Source: Clitopilus passeckerianus
Lineage: Eukaryota > Basidiomycota > Agaricomycetes > Agaricales > Entolomataceae
NCBI GenBank assembly: GCA_944990035.1
Contig: CALYLX010000116.1
Span: 310,001 to 374,000, forward strand
Direction of reading: 5' to 3'
Length of the DNA stretch: 64,000 nucleotides
The notes under the pieces are model-generated. The model did not search any database, was not told where the DNA came from, and saw only the letters and a list, made by a program, of their open reading frames with translations. The position numbers and the translations under genes were made by a program. The first letter of the stretch is position 1, and every line of letters starts with the position of its first letter. Positions 1 through 11,011 of this stretch are shown here, piece by piece.

Positions 1-342
1 AGTTGATCTTCTCCGACTCAATGACCGCATTGTCTTCTATTGCCTCCAAACTGGCGACAAGTCGGAGGGGAGGAAGAGCTAGCTCAAGAAACGTTCTGCA
101 TCTGCCATTGGGTACTCTGTATGTCATATCTGCACAGGGAACAGTACATTCGCCCGGAAACTTTCCTCCTCCGTTAGTGGCGCATCCAGGAGCAAATCCT
201 TGCCAAGCAGATGATCCAAATCTGACGTAAATTTGGGAAATTTGGCTTTGGACAACTTTCTGGGAAGGTTCTGCCTTTTGGATACCTTCAGCTGGTCGAT
301 TATATCGTTATCGGCGCCACTTCCTCCATGTCTCCTGACCAC
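1..342 (-). CDS. Possible 5' part of an unidentified gene, cut by the left edge
   Basis: On the minus strand an ATG at 342 opens a 72-codon frame that ends at 124. It is rich in Lys, Leu and acidic residues and looks coding in composition. A second open minus frame covers roughly 1-300 and ends in a Leu/Glu-rich stretch at the window edge. I could not find one splice pair that joins the two in phase, so either one of them is chance or an intron edge is missed. No family is recognised. The start would face ADE1, making a divergent pair about 280 bases apart. Treat it only as a hint that a gene continues to the left. Confidence 0.25.
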
Positions 343-619
343 TCAGGGTTTTCAGGGTATCTATCGCAACGTTGCAAAGTGGAGTATCGGAAGGTCTAGA
401 ACGATCTACTCGGCCGCTGGAATTTCGAGCTCATGCGACGATGTCCAAATACATTATCCGATTGTCGTCACGTATCACACGGATGATCAAGAGGAGCAAC
501 AGACCCATATATAGATAAGATTATTTTTTCCACCATCGCCCGTGGCCTCAACGCTGCTCCAGCCTCTCTGCTCTCTCAATAACGCCCAACATTGCAACGA
601 ACATTGTGCTGTGGCAAAA

Positions 620-1693
620 ATGAGGGCTTTGACAGAAACAGATTTTCCGACTTTGAAGTTGCTCTCAAAAGGAAAAGTTCGAGACATCTACAGCACATCG
701 TCTCGCGATCATCTACTTTTTGTCGCAACCGACCGGATTTCAGCATACGACGTCATTCTGAAGAACGTACGCCTGCACAGTTGCCAACGCTGGTTTCTCA
801 GCTTCGTTCAATCTCTCATACCTGATTAGGGTATTCCAGACAAAGGAAAATACCTAACAAAGCTATCGCTCTTCTGGTTTGACAAATTGGGAGATATAAT
901 TCCAAATCATTTGGTCACGGCTGATGTTGATGAGATGCCGGAGGAGGTAAGGGAGTACAAAGACCAGTTGGAGGGTCGGGCGATGCTGGTCAGGAGGGCA
1001 GAGGTTGTGCCGCTTGAGGCCATTGTTCGAGGTTATCTATCTGGTGCGCACACCAAAACAACTTCGTTAAAAGAGAGAACTCATTGATTTGAAGGCTCTG
1101 CCTGGTCCGAGTATAAGAAATCGGGTACGGTACACGGTACCCAAATGCCAGCTGGCCTCGTCGAATCCTCTCAACTTCCCCGACCTATCTTCACACCCTC
1201 AACAAAAGCAGAACAAGGCGAACATGACGAGAACATCTCACCGGAACGTGCGGCCGAAATTGTCGGTCAAGAGCTCTTTGACAAAATCTCATCCGCTGCT
1301 ATCAGCCTCTACAACGCCGCCGCTCAACATGCACGTCTACGTGGACTCATTCTTGCAGACACGAAGTTCGAGTTCGGGCTTGTGCCTACTTCTTCTCTTC
1401 CCGAGTCATCCAACACCACAACCATTGGCGACAAGTCTCTCATTCTCATTGATGAAGTTTTGACGCCTGACTCCTCCCGGTATTGGCCTCTTGCTTCCTA
1501 CCATCCAGGCACCTCCCAGCCAAGTTTCGACAAACAATACGTTCGAGACTGGCTGGTTGCCTCTGGATTTAGGAAAGGCTTGGAGGGCGGACCGGAGGGT
1601 CACGAAGGCGAGGGTTGGGTACTCAGTGACGCTGTGGTGAAGGGAACACAGGAGAGGTATTCCGAGGCCGTGAGCGTGATTACATTGAGGTGA
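620..1693 (+). CDS. ADE1: Phosphoribosylaminoimidazole-succinocarboxamide synthase (SAICAR synthetase)
   Basis: ATP-dependent ligation of CAIR with aspartate to give SAICAR, a step of de novo purine synthesis in the cytosol (EC 6.3.2.6). Exons 620-766, 830-1043 and 1095-1693 join in phase to 319 residues, close to yeast Ade1 (306). The N-terminal ATP-binding part reads [11 protein letters not shown] then [10 protein letters not shown]. The middle holds [20 protein letters not shown] across intron 2, and the C-terminal half has [19 protein letters not shown] and the YVRDWL helix, all family signatures. Introns are 63 and 51 bases. The start at 620 is chosen because the preceding ATGs (542, 592) add no family sequence. 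It is a single-domain enzyme, not fused to AIR carboxylase, as usual in fungi. Confidence 0.95.
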
Positions 1694-2647
1694 TTTTGGG
1701 ATGTTGCATCTTGGGTGCTTGGAGGGTTTTGACGCTTTGAGTCCAGGGAATAACGTGGATTGGACTTCGGATAAAGGACATATTCTTGAATGGGGGAATT
1801 ATAGAAGGAAATAATATGGTTTTTCTCACCTGTTGTGTTAGACTGGGCAAATGGTTCATGATCTTCATCACTGAGCTCTCAATAAGCGGCGAGCGCTCTC
1901 CCATTTGCACGAGGTTTGGCATTGTTTGGTGCCTGTCAAAAAAGGGCGCTTGTTCCAGTCCACACTTCTTTCGAGACTGTCAAGAGCCACAATCATCGCA
2001 TTCCTCATAGCCCGACCCCCTCGAAGGTCAAGATCTGAAGGCGCCATCGCGGGATCCGCATGTACTTAAAAACTCCATTCATTCATCAACACTGCAACCC
2101 GACCTCTGTCCGCCCAGATGGTGCCATTGCCGTCTCAGTTGAGTGGGAGGAAATCAGTCAGATACACATTAAAAGCCAAAATGTATTAACTATCAAGGCA
2201 CCGAGCAATCAATCTGCTTCATCTTGAAACTGCCGCAATTGACGCGACGATGCCGCACCAATCATGACTTACTGGCAAGCGTTCTAATCCGAAGGTACCT
2301 TTCGACTTCCCACCTACAGAGCTCTGCTTCGGTACACTGTCTTTTCGAAATAGCCTCTACATACTGAATGGCTGACTTAGAGCATGTCTTTGAATTTTGA
2401 ACGGCCTTTCACAGTTGCTCCAGTTTCACGAACTTATAAGCCAGCGCAACAGCTGCCAAACTCGAGCAGTTGACTCATTGTCAAGCTTCAGGGATTCACC
2501 GGAATCGGCGTCAGTACGTATCTGGGAGTAAACTAGAATCACCCTCCGCAGCAAGTGTCTCCCATGCATCTAGAGCGCCCCGAACCTCTGGCGACCTCAG
2601 TTCCAAGCAATAAATAGGTAAAGAGACTCAGATCATTTCCCAGCTCA
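1694..2647. other. Intergenic, ADE1 to FAD oxidase
   Basis: About 950 bases without a supported gene. It holds the ADE1 3' flank and the upstream region of the secreted FAD oxidase. Short open frames (for example 1786-2010) have no protein-like composition. A TATA-like element lies near its right end. Confidence 0.6.
2610..2617 (+). promoter_or_regulatory. TATA-like element of the FAD oxidase
   Basis: The AATAAATA element is about 31-38 bases before the ATG at 2648, in an otherwise mixed sequence. Its position suits a core promoter with a very short 5' UTR. Weak on its own. Confidence 0.3.
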
Positions 2648-4604
2648 ATGAGGCTCCTCAAACTTCTTCCATTCGCTGCTCTTGTTGCAGCTAAGCCTTC
2701 ATCACGATGCAAGTGCACCTATGGTGAAAAATGCTGGCCTTCGGAGGAAGAATGGGGAGAATTCTCATCTCAAGCCTCCCAGCCGCTCTTGTTCCCCGTG
2801 CCCCCGGAAGCCGCCTGCTATCCCATTTCTAATCCCTCTGGAAACTGCAGCGATGTGCAGGCAAATACTTTCTTTGGTGGATGGCGAGCCGAACAGCCTG
2901 GTTCGATGCAGTCAATCAACTTCGAGACGTATACCTTCAAAAACGGGACCATCAGTGCTTGTTACCTGGACACCACCCTCGGCGTTCCTTGCGAGCTAGG
3001 AAGTATTGCAGCGGCTGGCGTGGATGTGCGCTCTGTTGCCGATGCCCAGGCGGCCCTCAAGTTCGCTTCTGAACGCAATCTGCGCCTAACGATCAAGAAT
3101 ACTGGGTAAGTCATTCCTTTCTGTTGTCTCTGCCACTCTGAAGGGACCGTTTGTAGTCACTGCTACTTGGGGCGTAGCACCGCTCGTGGATCCTTCTTCA
3201 TTTGGACGCACCACCTCAAGAATATTACCTACAACGACAGGTTCGTGCCTGCTGGAGCACCCAGAAGTACAACCTACAAGGGTACGTATTCCTCCACCAC
3301 TACCATTCAAACATATTCATATTGTCCGTTATAGCCCTTACTCTAGGTGCTGGAGTCCAGTGGCATGAGGCTTATGATGCTGCTGAACAAAATGGTCGTA
3401 TCATCGTCGGTGGCATATCCGCTGGAGGCTCAGTTGGGACTTCAGGTGGCTGGATTCAAGGTGGAGGACACAGCGCACTCGCACCACGACATGGATTAGG
3501 TAAATGGACTTTCCTCACGCCATAGCATGTGCTCACCGTGTTTATAGGTGTCGATAACGTGTTGGAATTCACTGTTGTCACTGCCAGCGGGCAATACCTC
3601 ACCGTCAATGCACACCAACACCCCGATTTGTTCTGGGCATTGAGGGGTGGTGGCGGCGGCACCTATGCCTTGGTCCTTTCGGCCACCTACAAGACCCACG
3701 ATGTTATTCCTGTCACCGAAATGATCTTCAGCGTCAACTTCACTTCCACCGAAGCTGCGAAGTCTGTTTTGACTGAATATGCGAGACTCCACGTGGCTCT
3801 CAGTGACAAGGGTTGGGGTGGTTATGCTGAGGTCAACCCCAACTACCTCAATTTCCTCTACATTGCCCCGAACATCTCCGCTGTGGAGGCGAACGTAACG
3901 ACAGCAGCGTTTGTCCAGCACGCACAGAACATCACGGGGGTTGTATACGCCGTGCTTCAACCTATCGACACCTACTACGATTGGTACAAGGCCAACTATG
4001 CGGGAGGTTCACAGGTTGGAATAAACGTCGAGCTGGGGTCTCGCCTCATTTCTCGAGACTTGTCCCTCCACAACCCGGGCAAGGTTGCCGAAATTCTGCT
4101 CGCTATTAATAATAGTCTCGGTCTAAAGTAAGCCACTGCGACTTCTTCATCCGACGGGGATGCTAAACATTGAGTTCAGCTTCGTTGCAGGAGGGGCCGT
4201 TGCTAGAGCCGATCCAGAGTCAACCGGCTTGAATCCCAACTGGCGCAAAGCAGTTGCGCACGTTTATGTTGGGGGCGTTTGGCCTGAGGGCGCTCCTCTC
4301 TCTGCCATACAAGAAGCCAGGAAGTATGTCAGCAAATCAATAGACATTCTAGATGGACTCTCTCCTGGCTCAGCTACATATCTGAACGAGGTGAGCATCA
4401 GTCTATAAATGGGATCCGCCTTGTATATTGATTGACATACGAAAGGCGAGTCTTTACGAGCGCGATTTCAAGAAAACATTCTTCGGCTCTCATTACAATA
4501 GGCTCAAGTCGATCAAGGAGAAATATGACCCGAAGTCTTTATTTGTTGTCGCAGCTGGTGTGGGCTCGGAAGACTGGGACGGCAGTCTCAACTGTCCTGC
4601 CTAA
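2648..4604 (+). CDS. Secreted FAD-linked oxidase, berberine-bridge-enzyme-like (VAO family)
   Basis: Six exons (2648-3105, 3157-3281, 3335-3499, 3548-4127, 4180-4390, 4446-4604) join in phase to 565 residues. Residues 1-16 (MRLLKLLPFAALVAAK) are a signal peptide, followed by a Cys-rich start and several N-glycosylation sites. The FAD-binding type 4 domain spans about residues 120-300 and includes IKNTGH, GRSTARGSF, LGAGVQWHEAY and SGGWIQGGGHSAL. The BBE C-terminal element is YDPKSLFVVAAGVGSEDW. The family oxidises sugars, alcohols or alkaloid-like metabolites with O2. The substrate here cannot be told. The His of TGH is the expected covalent FAD ligand. The residue after it is Cys instead of the usual Asp, and the second (cysteinyl) FAD ligand of bicovalent enzymes is replaced in SVGTSGG, so flavin linkage is probably mono-covalent. 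Confidence 0.9.
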
Positions 4605-4768
4605 GACTTCTGAAATGGACCTCAAAGTACTCATTCCCTTCGAACCTGTAGCTAATGACTGTCCTCTTGATTACGATATATCTTGATCTGATGAACTTTA
4701 TTCACAAATGTTTTTTTTTTCAAAGCACTTTATATTTGCCAACACCAGAGCCCGATACAAAAAGAAAA

Positions 4769-5531
4769 CTACTGAGAATCAGGTCCACCTGAAGGTGTTC
4801 CATTAGGGGTTCCGTCTGAGCCAGGTGTCCCCTTGATATCCCATTTCTTCGACAACTTCTCATAATCCAGCTTCTGTCCAGGCTTGACCATCGAATCACC
4901 CTTCTGATAACAGGTGCCCTTCAAGTTGAGTTTCTCCAACTCAGCCTGGCGAATCGCCATCTGCCAAGGTTTATCATCCTTAGGCAGGATAGCTTCGGGC
5001 TCCTGGACTATTCCGTCGGTAGCGTGGGCGGAGAAGAGAACAGCGCCAGGGAAGACTGTTTCTGTTTCCGTGGTAGGGTCGTCTAACTTAGGCTCCATTC
5101 GTCGTTCTTCGGTGTTAGGTGGTTCCGTTGTGGTTCCGTTCTGAGGCCTGGATCCCTTCATTTGCGATGCGGTAACCCAGTTCTTGGGAATAGAATTCCA
5201 GGCTTCCGCATCGGCTGTGATTTCACAAACGTGAGTTCCAGAGCTTGCAAGAGTCCTTGCAAGGTCAGTGCTCTACAGAGATAGAGACGGTCGATTAGAT
5301 TCTGAAGAAAAATGTGTTCAAAGAAGGCCCACTTACGTCCACAACATAAAATGCTTTGCCCAAGTCCCCGTCTTCACTCGCAGCGGGAGTGATGGTCGTG
5401 CCTTGCTGGAGACCTGTCCAGCCGAGGGACACAGTGTTTGCATCTGCTCTCTTCATGGGAATAGGAGCACAGCTCGCAAATCCGAGAGATTGGAAAAGAA
5501 GAGCACCGAGGAGGAGGTAGACGCGAGACAT
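4769..5531 (-). CDS. Small secreted protein of unknown function
   Basis: Exons 5337-5531 and 4769-5272 join in phase (intron 64 bases) to 232 residues. The first 22 residues (MSRVYLLLGALLFQSLGFASCA) form a clear signal peptide, followed by PIPMKR, a possible Lys-Arg processing site. The mature part has an N-terminal block with LGWTGLQ, GKAFYVVD and THVCEITADAEAW. An acidic Thr/Pro/Glu-rich spacer follows, then a second block with AVLFSAH and LNLKGTCYQKGD, and a Gly/Pro/Ser tail. Only a few Cys are present. I do not recognise an enzymatic motif. A TATA box sits about 100 bases upstream. The gene is convergent with the FAD oxidase (164 bases between stops). Confidence 0.8.
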
Positions 5532-6005
5532 TCTGTGATCAAGTAAAGGACGGGGAGTGTAGACCAGCTACCGTTTGGATGAGAGCTCAGAGGACCGGCT
5601 GAAGCGAGGGAACAGCAGCCTCATAGTCCAGTCCTTTATATACTAGAAGGCCCATACATTCTTCATCTGACAGTTTCCGTCTGACCCCGTACATAGTTGG
5701 TAGCCATTGCCAAGGCGTTTGAGTGTTTTGATCGACGATGCATCAAAAATATGTTGGCAGTTCTGCGATGAGGCTCGTAAGCGAGCTTGCACTCCTTGAT
5801 ATTCCAACAGATCCCAGCGCCCACGCTGTCCTTTCCATCGAAGAATGGACACCTCTGTGCGGCGATGAGAGATGCCTAGGACCAACCTAGGACCATTTTG
5901 GGGCCATAGCTTCGATCATTGCCGTAATGAGGCGCAGCAAACTTCTTTGCTGACAGTTGGTTGACCAGGCTAGCCCCCATAGCCACATCTTCCTACTAGA
6001 CCACT
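5532..6005. other. Intergenic, divergent promoter region
   Basis: Between the start of the small secreted protein (-) and the start of the F-box-like gene (+). Contains the TATA box for the minus-strand gene. No further gene is seen. Confidence 0.5.
5635..5642 (-). promoter_or_regulatory. TATA box of the small secreted protein
   Basis: Read on the minus strand the sequence is TATATAAA, a near-perfect TATA box about 104 bases upstream of the ATG at 5531. Strong TATA boxes are typical of tightly regulated secreted-protein genes. Confidence 0.5.
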
Positions 6006-6983
6006 ATGTTCGTTGCCCTGCCATCCCCAGATGTTTGCGATCACAGTTCCCAAACATCCATCTCCATAGCGCAAATGGTCGCGAGGACCTGGCAAAACTT
6101 CGACCGCAAGTTATGGACAAAGATACCCGAGACTATCAGTTTCCATCCAGATGGGACGGGAAGTATCAGCGTCTCGCATGAGGTGTATTCAGACACGGAG
6201 GAGAAAGAAACGCTTACCCATGACTTCTCCTGGAAACTTGGGAGGAATGGTCCTCTGGGTATGGAAGACATGGATTATGGGACGTTGTTCAAAACCTTCC
6301 CTGAACTTGCGCGGTCGAAGCCGGCGTGGACATACAGGACCTGGGAGGAAGGGAGCGTTCCTGCATACGTTCGCATCGACCTCGTTGGACAATGTTCCTT
6401 TGACTCTCAATCCCTACCTTCGCCATCCAGTCCATTCGTTTCTGCGAAGGGAGACGGTTCAGACTCACCAGACGCTCTTCCGCTGGAGCTCTTGGACCAC
6501 ATATTTGATATGGTCTCTGAATTTGACTACCCTACAGCTCTCAAAATCTCAGCTACCTCCAGACGTGCCCGTGAGCTGTGCTTGAGGAGGCATAGACGCG
6601 AGCTATTCAGAGATATTGCGGAGAGGTTCGCCAGGTATGGGATTGTAAGCCATGAATTGCTGTCTTGATTCCCCAACGCGTAAAGTAATTTTCTTGCCCA
6701 GGCAATATGGATGAGGTGTGGCCACTTCAACCCCTGCCTCGGCCGACCACCAAGCCATTTGTATGGGATACAGGCTGTCATGTTCAAGTACCCAGATGCT
6801 TGCGGATTTCCGATTCCTGCCCCGCACGACGACTACCGGAGAGGATGGTCGGTCGAGGATCAACGGTTCTTTTTCTCGTGTAAGCTCCCTCTACCAGAGA
6901 AGGCTGAAACTGGGTTCTGGCAAAAGCTGAGGGGGGAGACCAAATACGATTCACACCCTGAAGTTAGGAAAAGGTGGACATAG
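6006..6983 (+). CDS. F-box-like protein
   Basis: Exons 6006-6644 and 6702-6983 join in phase to 306 residues. The donor GTAAGC at 6645 is the only one that restores the frame. An F-box-like segment lies near residues 158-200 (DALPLELLDHIFDMVSEFDYPTALKISATS then RRARELC), with the Pro-Leu-Glu-Leu and Leu-Ile spacing of F-boxes that bind Skp1. The first about 150 residues form an unassigned Trp-rich part. The second exon carries a short Cys/His/Pro-rich stretch and a basic tail. Expanded F-box families are usual in Agaricomycetes, and a substrate cannot be inferred. The start at 6006 is the first ATG of the frame and no TATA box is visible. The F-box assignment is moderate, the gene structure good. 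Confidence 0.6.
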
Positions 6984-7113
6984 GTGAACAAGATTGATTA
7001 TATATACCAGCCGTCAAAAGCTAGCATTTGATACGTATAAAGGGGTTATACAGATAAACTGCCCAATTAAACGGACTTTGTATCCCTTCCCTCGTCTTGA
7101 CTTGCTGGATCAT

Positions 7114-9312
7114 TCAAATCTCCATCCAAGGCTGATAAAGGAAAGATGCTGTTGAACAAAGCCCAATATAGTTTCCGGTAGGAGACGCACCTCTATGTTG
7201 CTTATCAATGCCCTTCCTCCTAGTTTCTTCATCTACCGCACCAAAAATGATGTCCATCTCTTCTAGACTGCGACCTTTAGTTTCTGGGATGAGGCTGGAT
7301 AATGACAGATGAGCAATGCCCAAGGGGTCAGATAAGTACAAGTACACGTACAATGAAAATGTCCCAAGTGCTCCAACATTCAAAGTTCCAAACAGAATGA
7401 AGATCTTCCATTGCAGGTTGGTGATCATATCCGGGGTCGTTTTCGAAACAACGAAATCTGATGAATCCATATGTTAGTAGATATCGACAAGGATTTGTTG
7501 GAAGCGTACTGAAAAGCCACTGTGTAGCACTAGCCAGCGCCAACCCATAATGCCTGGTCCTCGTAGGGAATATGTCCGAGACATAAACCCAGGGAATCGG
7601 TCCCCAACCGGTCGCATAGAAACACCCTTGAATATAAATCAAGCCTGCCATGGCTTTACTTGCCGCTGGAGGATCATTGACCGGTTGTCCGGGTATGGGT
7701 GCAGGCGGCGGGTGCGTTTTGAGGATGGCCCCGATGATGAAGAATAGAGTTCCCATTCCGTATGAGGAGACAATGAGGGGGATCTTTCGGCCTATGCGTT
7801 CAATTCCGAAGGAGACGAAGAGTGTGGTAGAAACGATCTTGACAATACCGAGGATCCCTGTTGCGAGGAGGCGAGAGTCTTGGCCAGAATAACCAATCTA
7901 TTCATTCGCATGAGAAGGGGATTACTGAGTTTTGGACGGAAACTTACCGAGGCGAAGATTTGAGGGGCATAGTAGCTAAACGAGGAAATAGTCAGCCTCC
8001 GTGTTGAGTCTGGGCGAGCGATACTCACTTGATGCTATTCTGCCCACTCCACTGTTGCAGCAAGAAGATCACAAAGGCAATCCCAAATCGGACATTGTTT
8101 CCTTTCCCGAGGAAAGCCTCCTTTAGTCCTAACTCTCTTCGAGCCTGCCTTTCCTCTTCTATGGCAGCGGTAATTTCCGCTAGTTCATCCACGATTTCAG
8201 GAGAAGAGGGTGGAAGACGTCGAAGGTATGAGAGGTTCTTCAGTGCAGCTTGTGGACGAGAGACAGAAACGAGGAAGCGTGGCGATTCCTGTGGATTACA
8301 GTTTACTGAGTCTAGAGCATCAATCACAAAGAATAAATAAAAGTTACCTTGACTGTCAAGAGACCCAGAAGCATGATACCCGCTGGGACGAGCTGGAACC
8401 CGAACGGTATTCTCCAAAGATTCTCGCTTGCCTTGATATGCAGATTGACACCATCTTAAAACCCATGATCAGTTTGCACAATCCTCCAACAACCAGAGAA
8501 CACTCACAATTGATGAAATAGGAGATCGTGATTCCAACTGCAACCATGATTTGGAATAATCCAGTGATTCTACCTCTGACCTCCTTCGGCGCGCATTCTG
8601 ACACGTACGCAGGTGCTATGGCGGAGATTCCGCCAATTCCAAAGCCAGATATTACTCTCCCAGCATATATTTCAGCAAGGCCTTTAGATGAGCCGTCAGC
8701 CACTGTTGTCAGGATCTGGGCGAGAGAGATATTGGGATGAGTAACTTTTCATATCCTGAACAAATCAAAACGTACAGCACCAATAGTGAAAATTACTGTA
8801 AATCCGAATATGGTCAATCGACGGCCAACGCGTTCTAGAATTCCAAAAACTTCAGTCAGTATCCCTGAAAGAGCATGTACATCTACATACCTGATACAGG
8901 GGCACTTCCCAATGCTCCGAAGAACGCGCCTGCTTGAAGCACAGAGACGACATTAGAAGAAACATCGTTGGATTTCTTGACGTTAACCGTGCCATCCGGG
9001 TTCAAGAGACCAAAACGGTCTTGAAAATAAGGAAGCCCGACGACACCACCACTGGACAGGTGTTTGGACGGTTGATTGCTGAAGTGGAGGCAAAACTCAC
9101 GCTATCCCACTAAAATCGATCAGTATGAAAAACAATGTGACGGATGGTGTACGCACGTATCGTATCCAAAGAGCACGATGCCCCAGTAAACGACAAAGGC
9201 GAGCCCTGGTCGTAATATGAGGGATGGCTCAGTTTGCAAGCAAGCTCAACTCACAGTAAACGCGAATGTTTCTGAACAAGTCATCAGTTGCTGCACTTGT
9301 ATTCAAGCCCAT
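7114..9312 (-). CDS. Sugar/quinate porter of the major facilitator superfamily
   Basis: Twelve exons in phase give 537 residues: 9255-9312, 9157-9205, 9101-9109, 8891-9051, 8776-8834, 8508-8715, 8348-8454, 8029-8288, 7948-7975, 7510-7897, 7352-7457 and 7114-7294. Twelve membrane helices are expected in the plasma membrane. Sugar-porter signatures are visible: VYWLAFVVYWGIVLFGYDTG in helix 1, GRVISGFGIGG, ESPRFLVS after helix 6, QQWSGQNSINYYAPQIF in helix 7, FGIERIGRK, and PETKGRSLEEMD at the end of helix 12. The FGYDTGIAGGVV region resembles the quinate/hexose porters of fungi. The substrate is probably a monosaccharide or quinate, driven by proton symport. Exon 3 is only 9 bases. The gene is convergent with the F-box-like gene. 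Confidence 0.93.
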
Positions 9313-9365
9313 CCTTTGCACCGCTTCGTAAAGCCTCAAAAAGCGCAAGAATTGGGTTGAATAGT

Positions 9366-9850
9366 GGAGTCATCTGATCCTTGCAGAGATCCTTATATAC
9401 CAGCGCTTGAACACCAACTTCTTAGCGAGACGGCCAATTATGAGGCAATAAAGATAGGGCGTCGCGTGGTCTTGAAGGAACTTCGTATCCACTGTAAGTG
9501 GGAAACCGGTTGCCTGAGTCGCGTCATTTCGTTCTGCAATGACACAACTTTCCTCTTTAGTCGCGTTTTTGATAGAAGCAAAGGTCGTGGGCAGGCAGAT
9601 GATACGGAGAATATCCCAATCTGTGAGTTCTGCCCGTATGAGATCTTTTTCTAGGTACCGAGCTTTTTCAAAATCACGTCAACAGAGTTCTAAGAAGAGT
9701 ATGAGGTCGTCATGTGCGATGTAGGTGAGAGGAACGAGGACTCCGGAGCGTTATTCCCCAGCCATTCCACACCGCGGTACCGTAGGACCGGGAGCATTTC
9801 ACAAATCCGATTGGTGTCATTGGGTCGGCGTATTGTATCATAGTGAGTGT
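9366..9850 (-). pseudogene. Coding-like fragment with frame breaks, unidentified
   Basis: The minus strand reads as protein-like sequence for about 160 codons, but in two frames with at least one internal stop and no ATG at the expected place. About 9,715-9,850 reads ...HYDTIRRPND...RYRGVEWLGNN; a second frame at about 9,366-9,660 reads ...EKARYLEKDLIRAEL...AERNDATQATGFPL...FKRWYIR and stops. The composition (Trp, Arg, Asp, aliphatic runs) differs from chance frames nearby. I cannot name the family. It could be a degraded gene, or exons of a gene with missed introns. Its 3' end overlaps the TATA-like element of the sugar porter, which argues for decay. Confidence 0.3.
9393..9399 (-). promoter_or_regulatory. 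TATA box of the sugar porter
   Basis: Minus-strand TATATAA about 81 bases upstream of the ATG at 9312. Confidence 0.45.
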
Positions 9851-10969
9851 GGTCGATGACTTTCGACATAAATTGTCAAAACAAAAATGGGCAGAGATGA
9901 GTCGCGACTGAGCCTTGGACGACAATGCGTGGGAATGCATTCCCTTCTCCAGTCGGCTGACTGACGAAGCCAAATAGCGCGATCTTGACTGCCACCACGG
10001 AGCCACAGACCCATCTTATTGTAAGGTCGGACTGACATGCTTAGGAATTGTGGTAATGGTCGATGTATTTGCTGGATTACTTCCCAATACAATAACTAAG
10101 ACCCCCTGGACCTCCTGCCCAAGCTGCATCCTCCATCTTTAAGAACACTTTGTGAAGGTTGTCTATCTAAGCCATCTAATTATATGTCTAGGCGACGGCT
10201 GCGGCGTTCCGTGTCTTCCAATTAGCATCCTATCGTTGGGTTCTTTTATGATTATCTCCGGCTTTTCTGCTCCCATGGACTTCTTGAGACTGACATGACT
10301 TCCGACACGCTGATCCTTTGCTTGCTGAAGCCCTTGCTAGAGTCGAATACCATTGATCTCACTCCGATGTTTTCTTTCAGCTTATATTTCTGATCAAGAA
10401 TCTTCCTCGGTTTCTCCAAGCCTACTTTCAATGAAGGCGCAGAATCAGTTTACAACGTAAACACTCTTACCTAAAGTTGGACCATCTGACGGATAACGGA
10501 TACCTCTGAATCCACTCCCCATCATAAAGCTGCCGTGATCGCAGGGAAGAACTCAACACTTGGGCTTCTGGTCGTGCCAGTGCGTCGATGAGTGTGAGAA
10601 ACTATCTCCGGCGTCGGGGTAGGGGGTCTTGCGCTCGACTCCCAGCGCACCGTTCGCTTTGATCACATTAAATCGCAAATACGGCTCGATGTCTGGACGA
10701 CTGCCAGTGCGATGGTCACTCTGTATGCTCGACTGACGGAAGGCTTCTAGACTCTAGAAGGTGATCAACATGATGCCTTGATGGGTGTTCTTGGGGCTCT
10801 TCTTGCAATTCAAATTGATATTGACAGCTCAGGGTACTACATTATGAAGTCATCCGACTGACCAAACTCGGGAACCACATCCCAATGACTTCAATCGCGT
10901 CTGGCCCGTGTATCCGTGTATCCCTCCCGCACCCTAATACGTTGCAAGCGACAATTCAGTTATCTGTTC

Positions 10970-10977
10970 ATAAAAGG
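10970..10977 (+). promoter_or_regulatory. TATA box of the FAD monooxygenase
   Basis: ATAAAAGG, 35-42 bases before the ATG at 11012, in a canonical core-promoter position. Confidence 0.45.
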
Positions 10978-11011
10978 TCTGCTTCCACATGGCTAGGAGA
11001 CAGCATACATC

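Larger units (their letters stand above)
9313..11011. other. Long intergenic region with a decayed coding fragment
   Basis: 1.7 kb between the porter start (-) and an FAD monooxygenase start (+). The left half holds a coding-like minus-strand fragment (listed separately). The right half (about 10,140-10,960) shows no open frame with protein-like composition. TATA-like elements for both flanking genes sit at its edges. Confidence 0.5.

Noticed and set aside
10629..10650. Hairpin TGCGCT-CGACTCCC-AGCGCA resembling a tRNA T-arm
   Set aside because: No other tRNA arm around it and the loop lacks TTC. Probably a chance palindrome.
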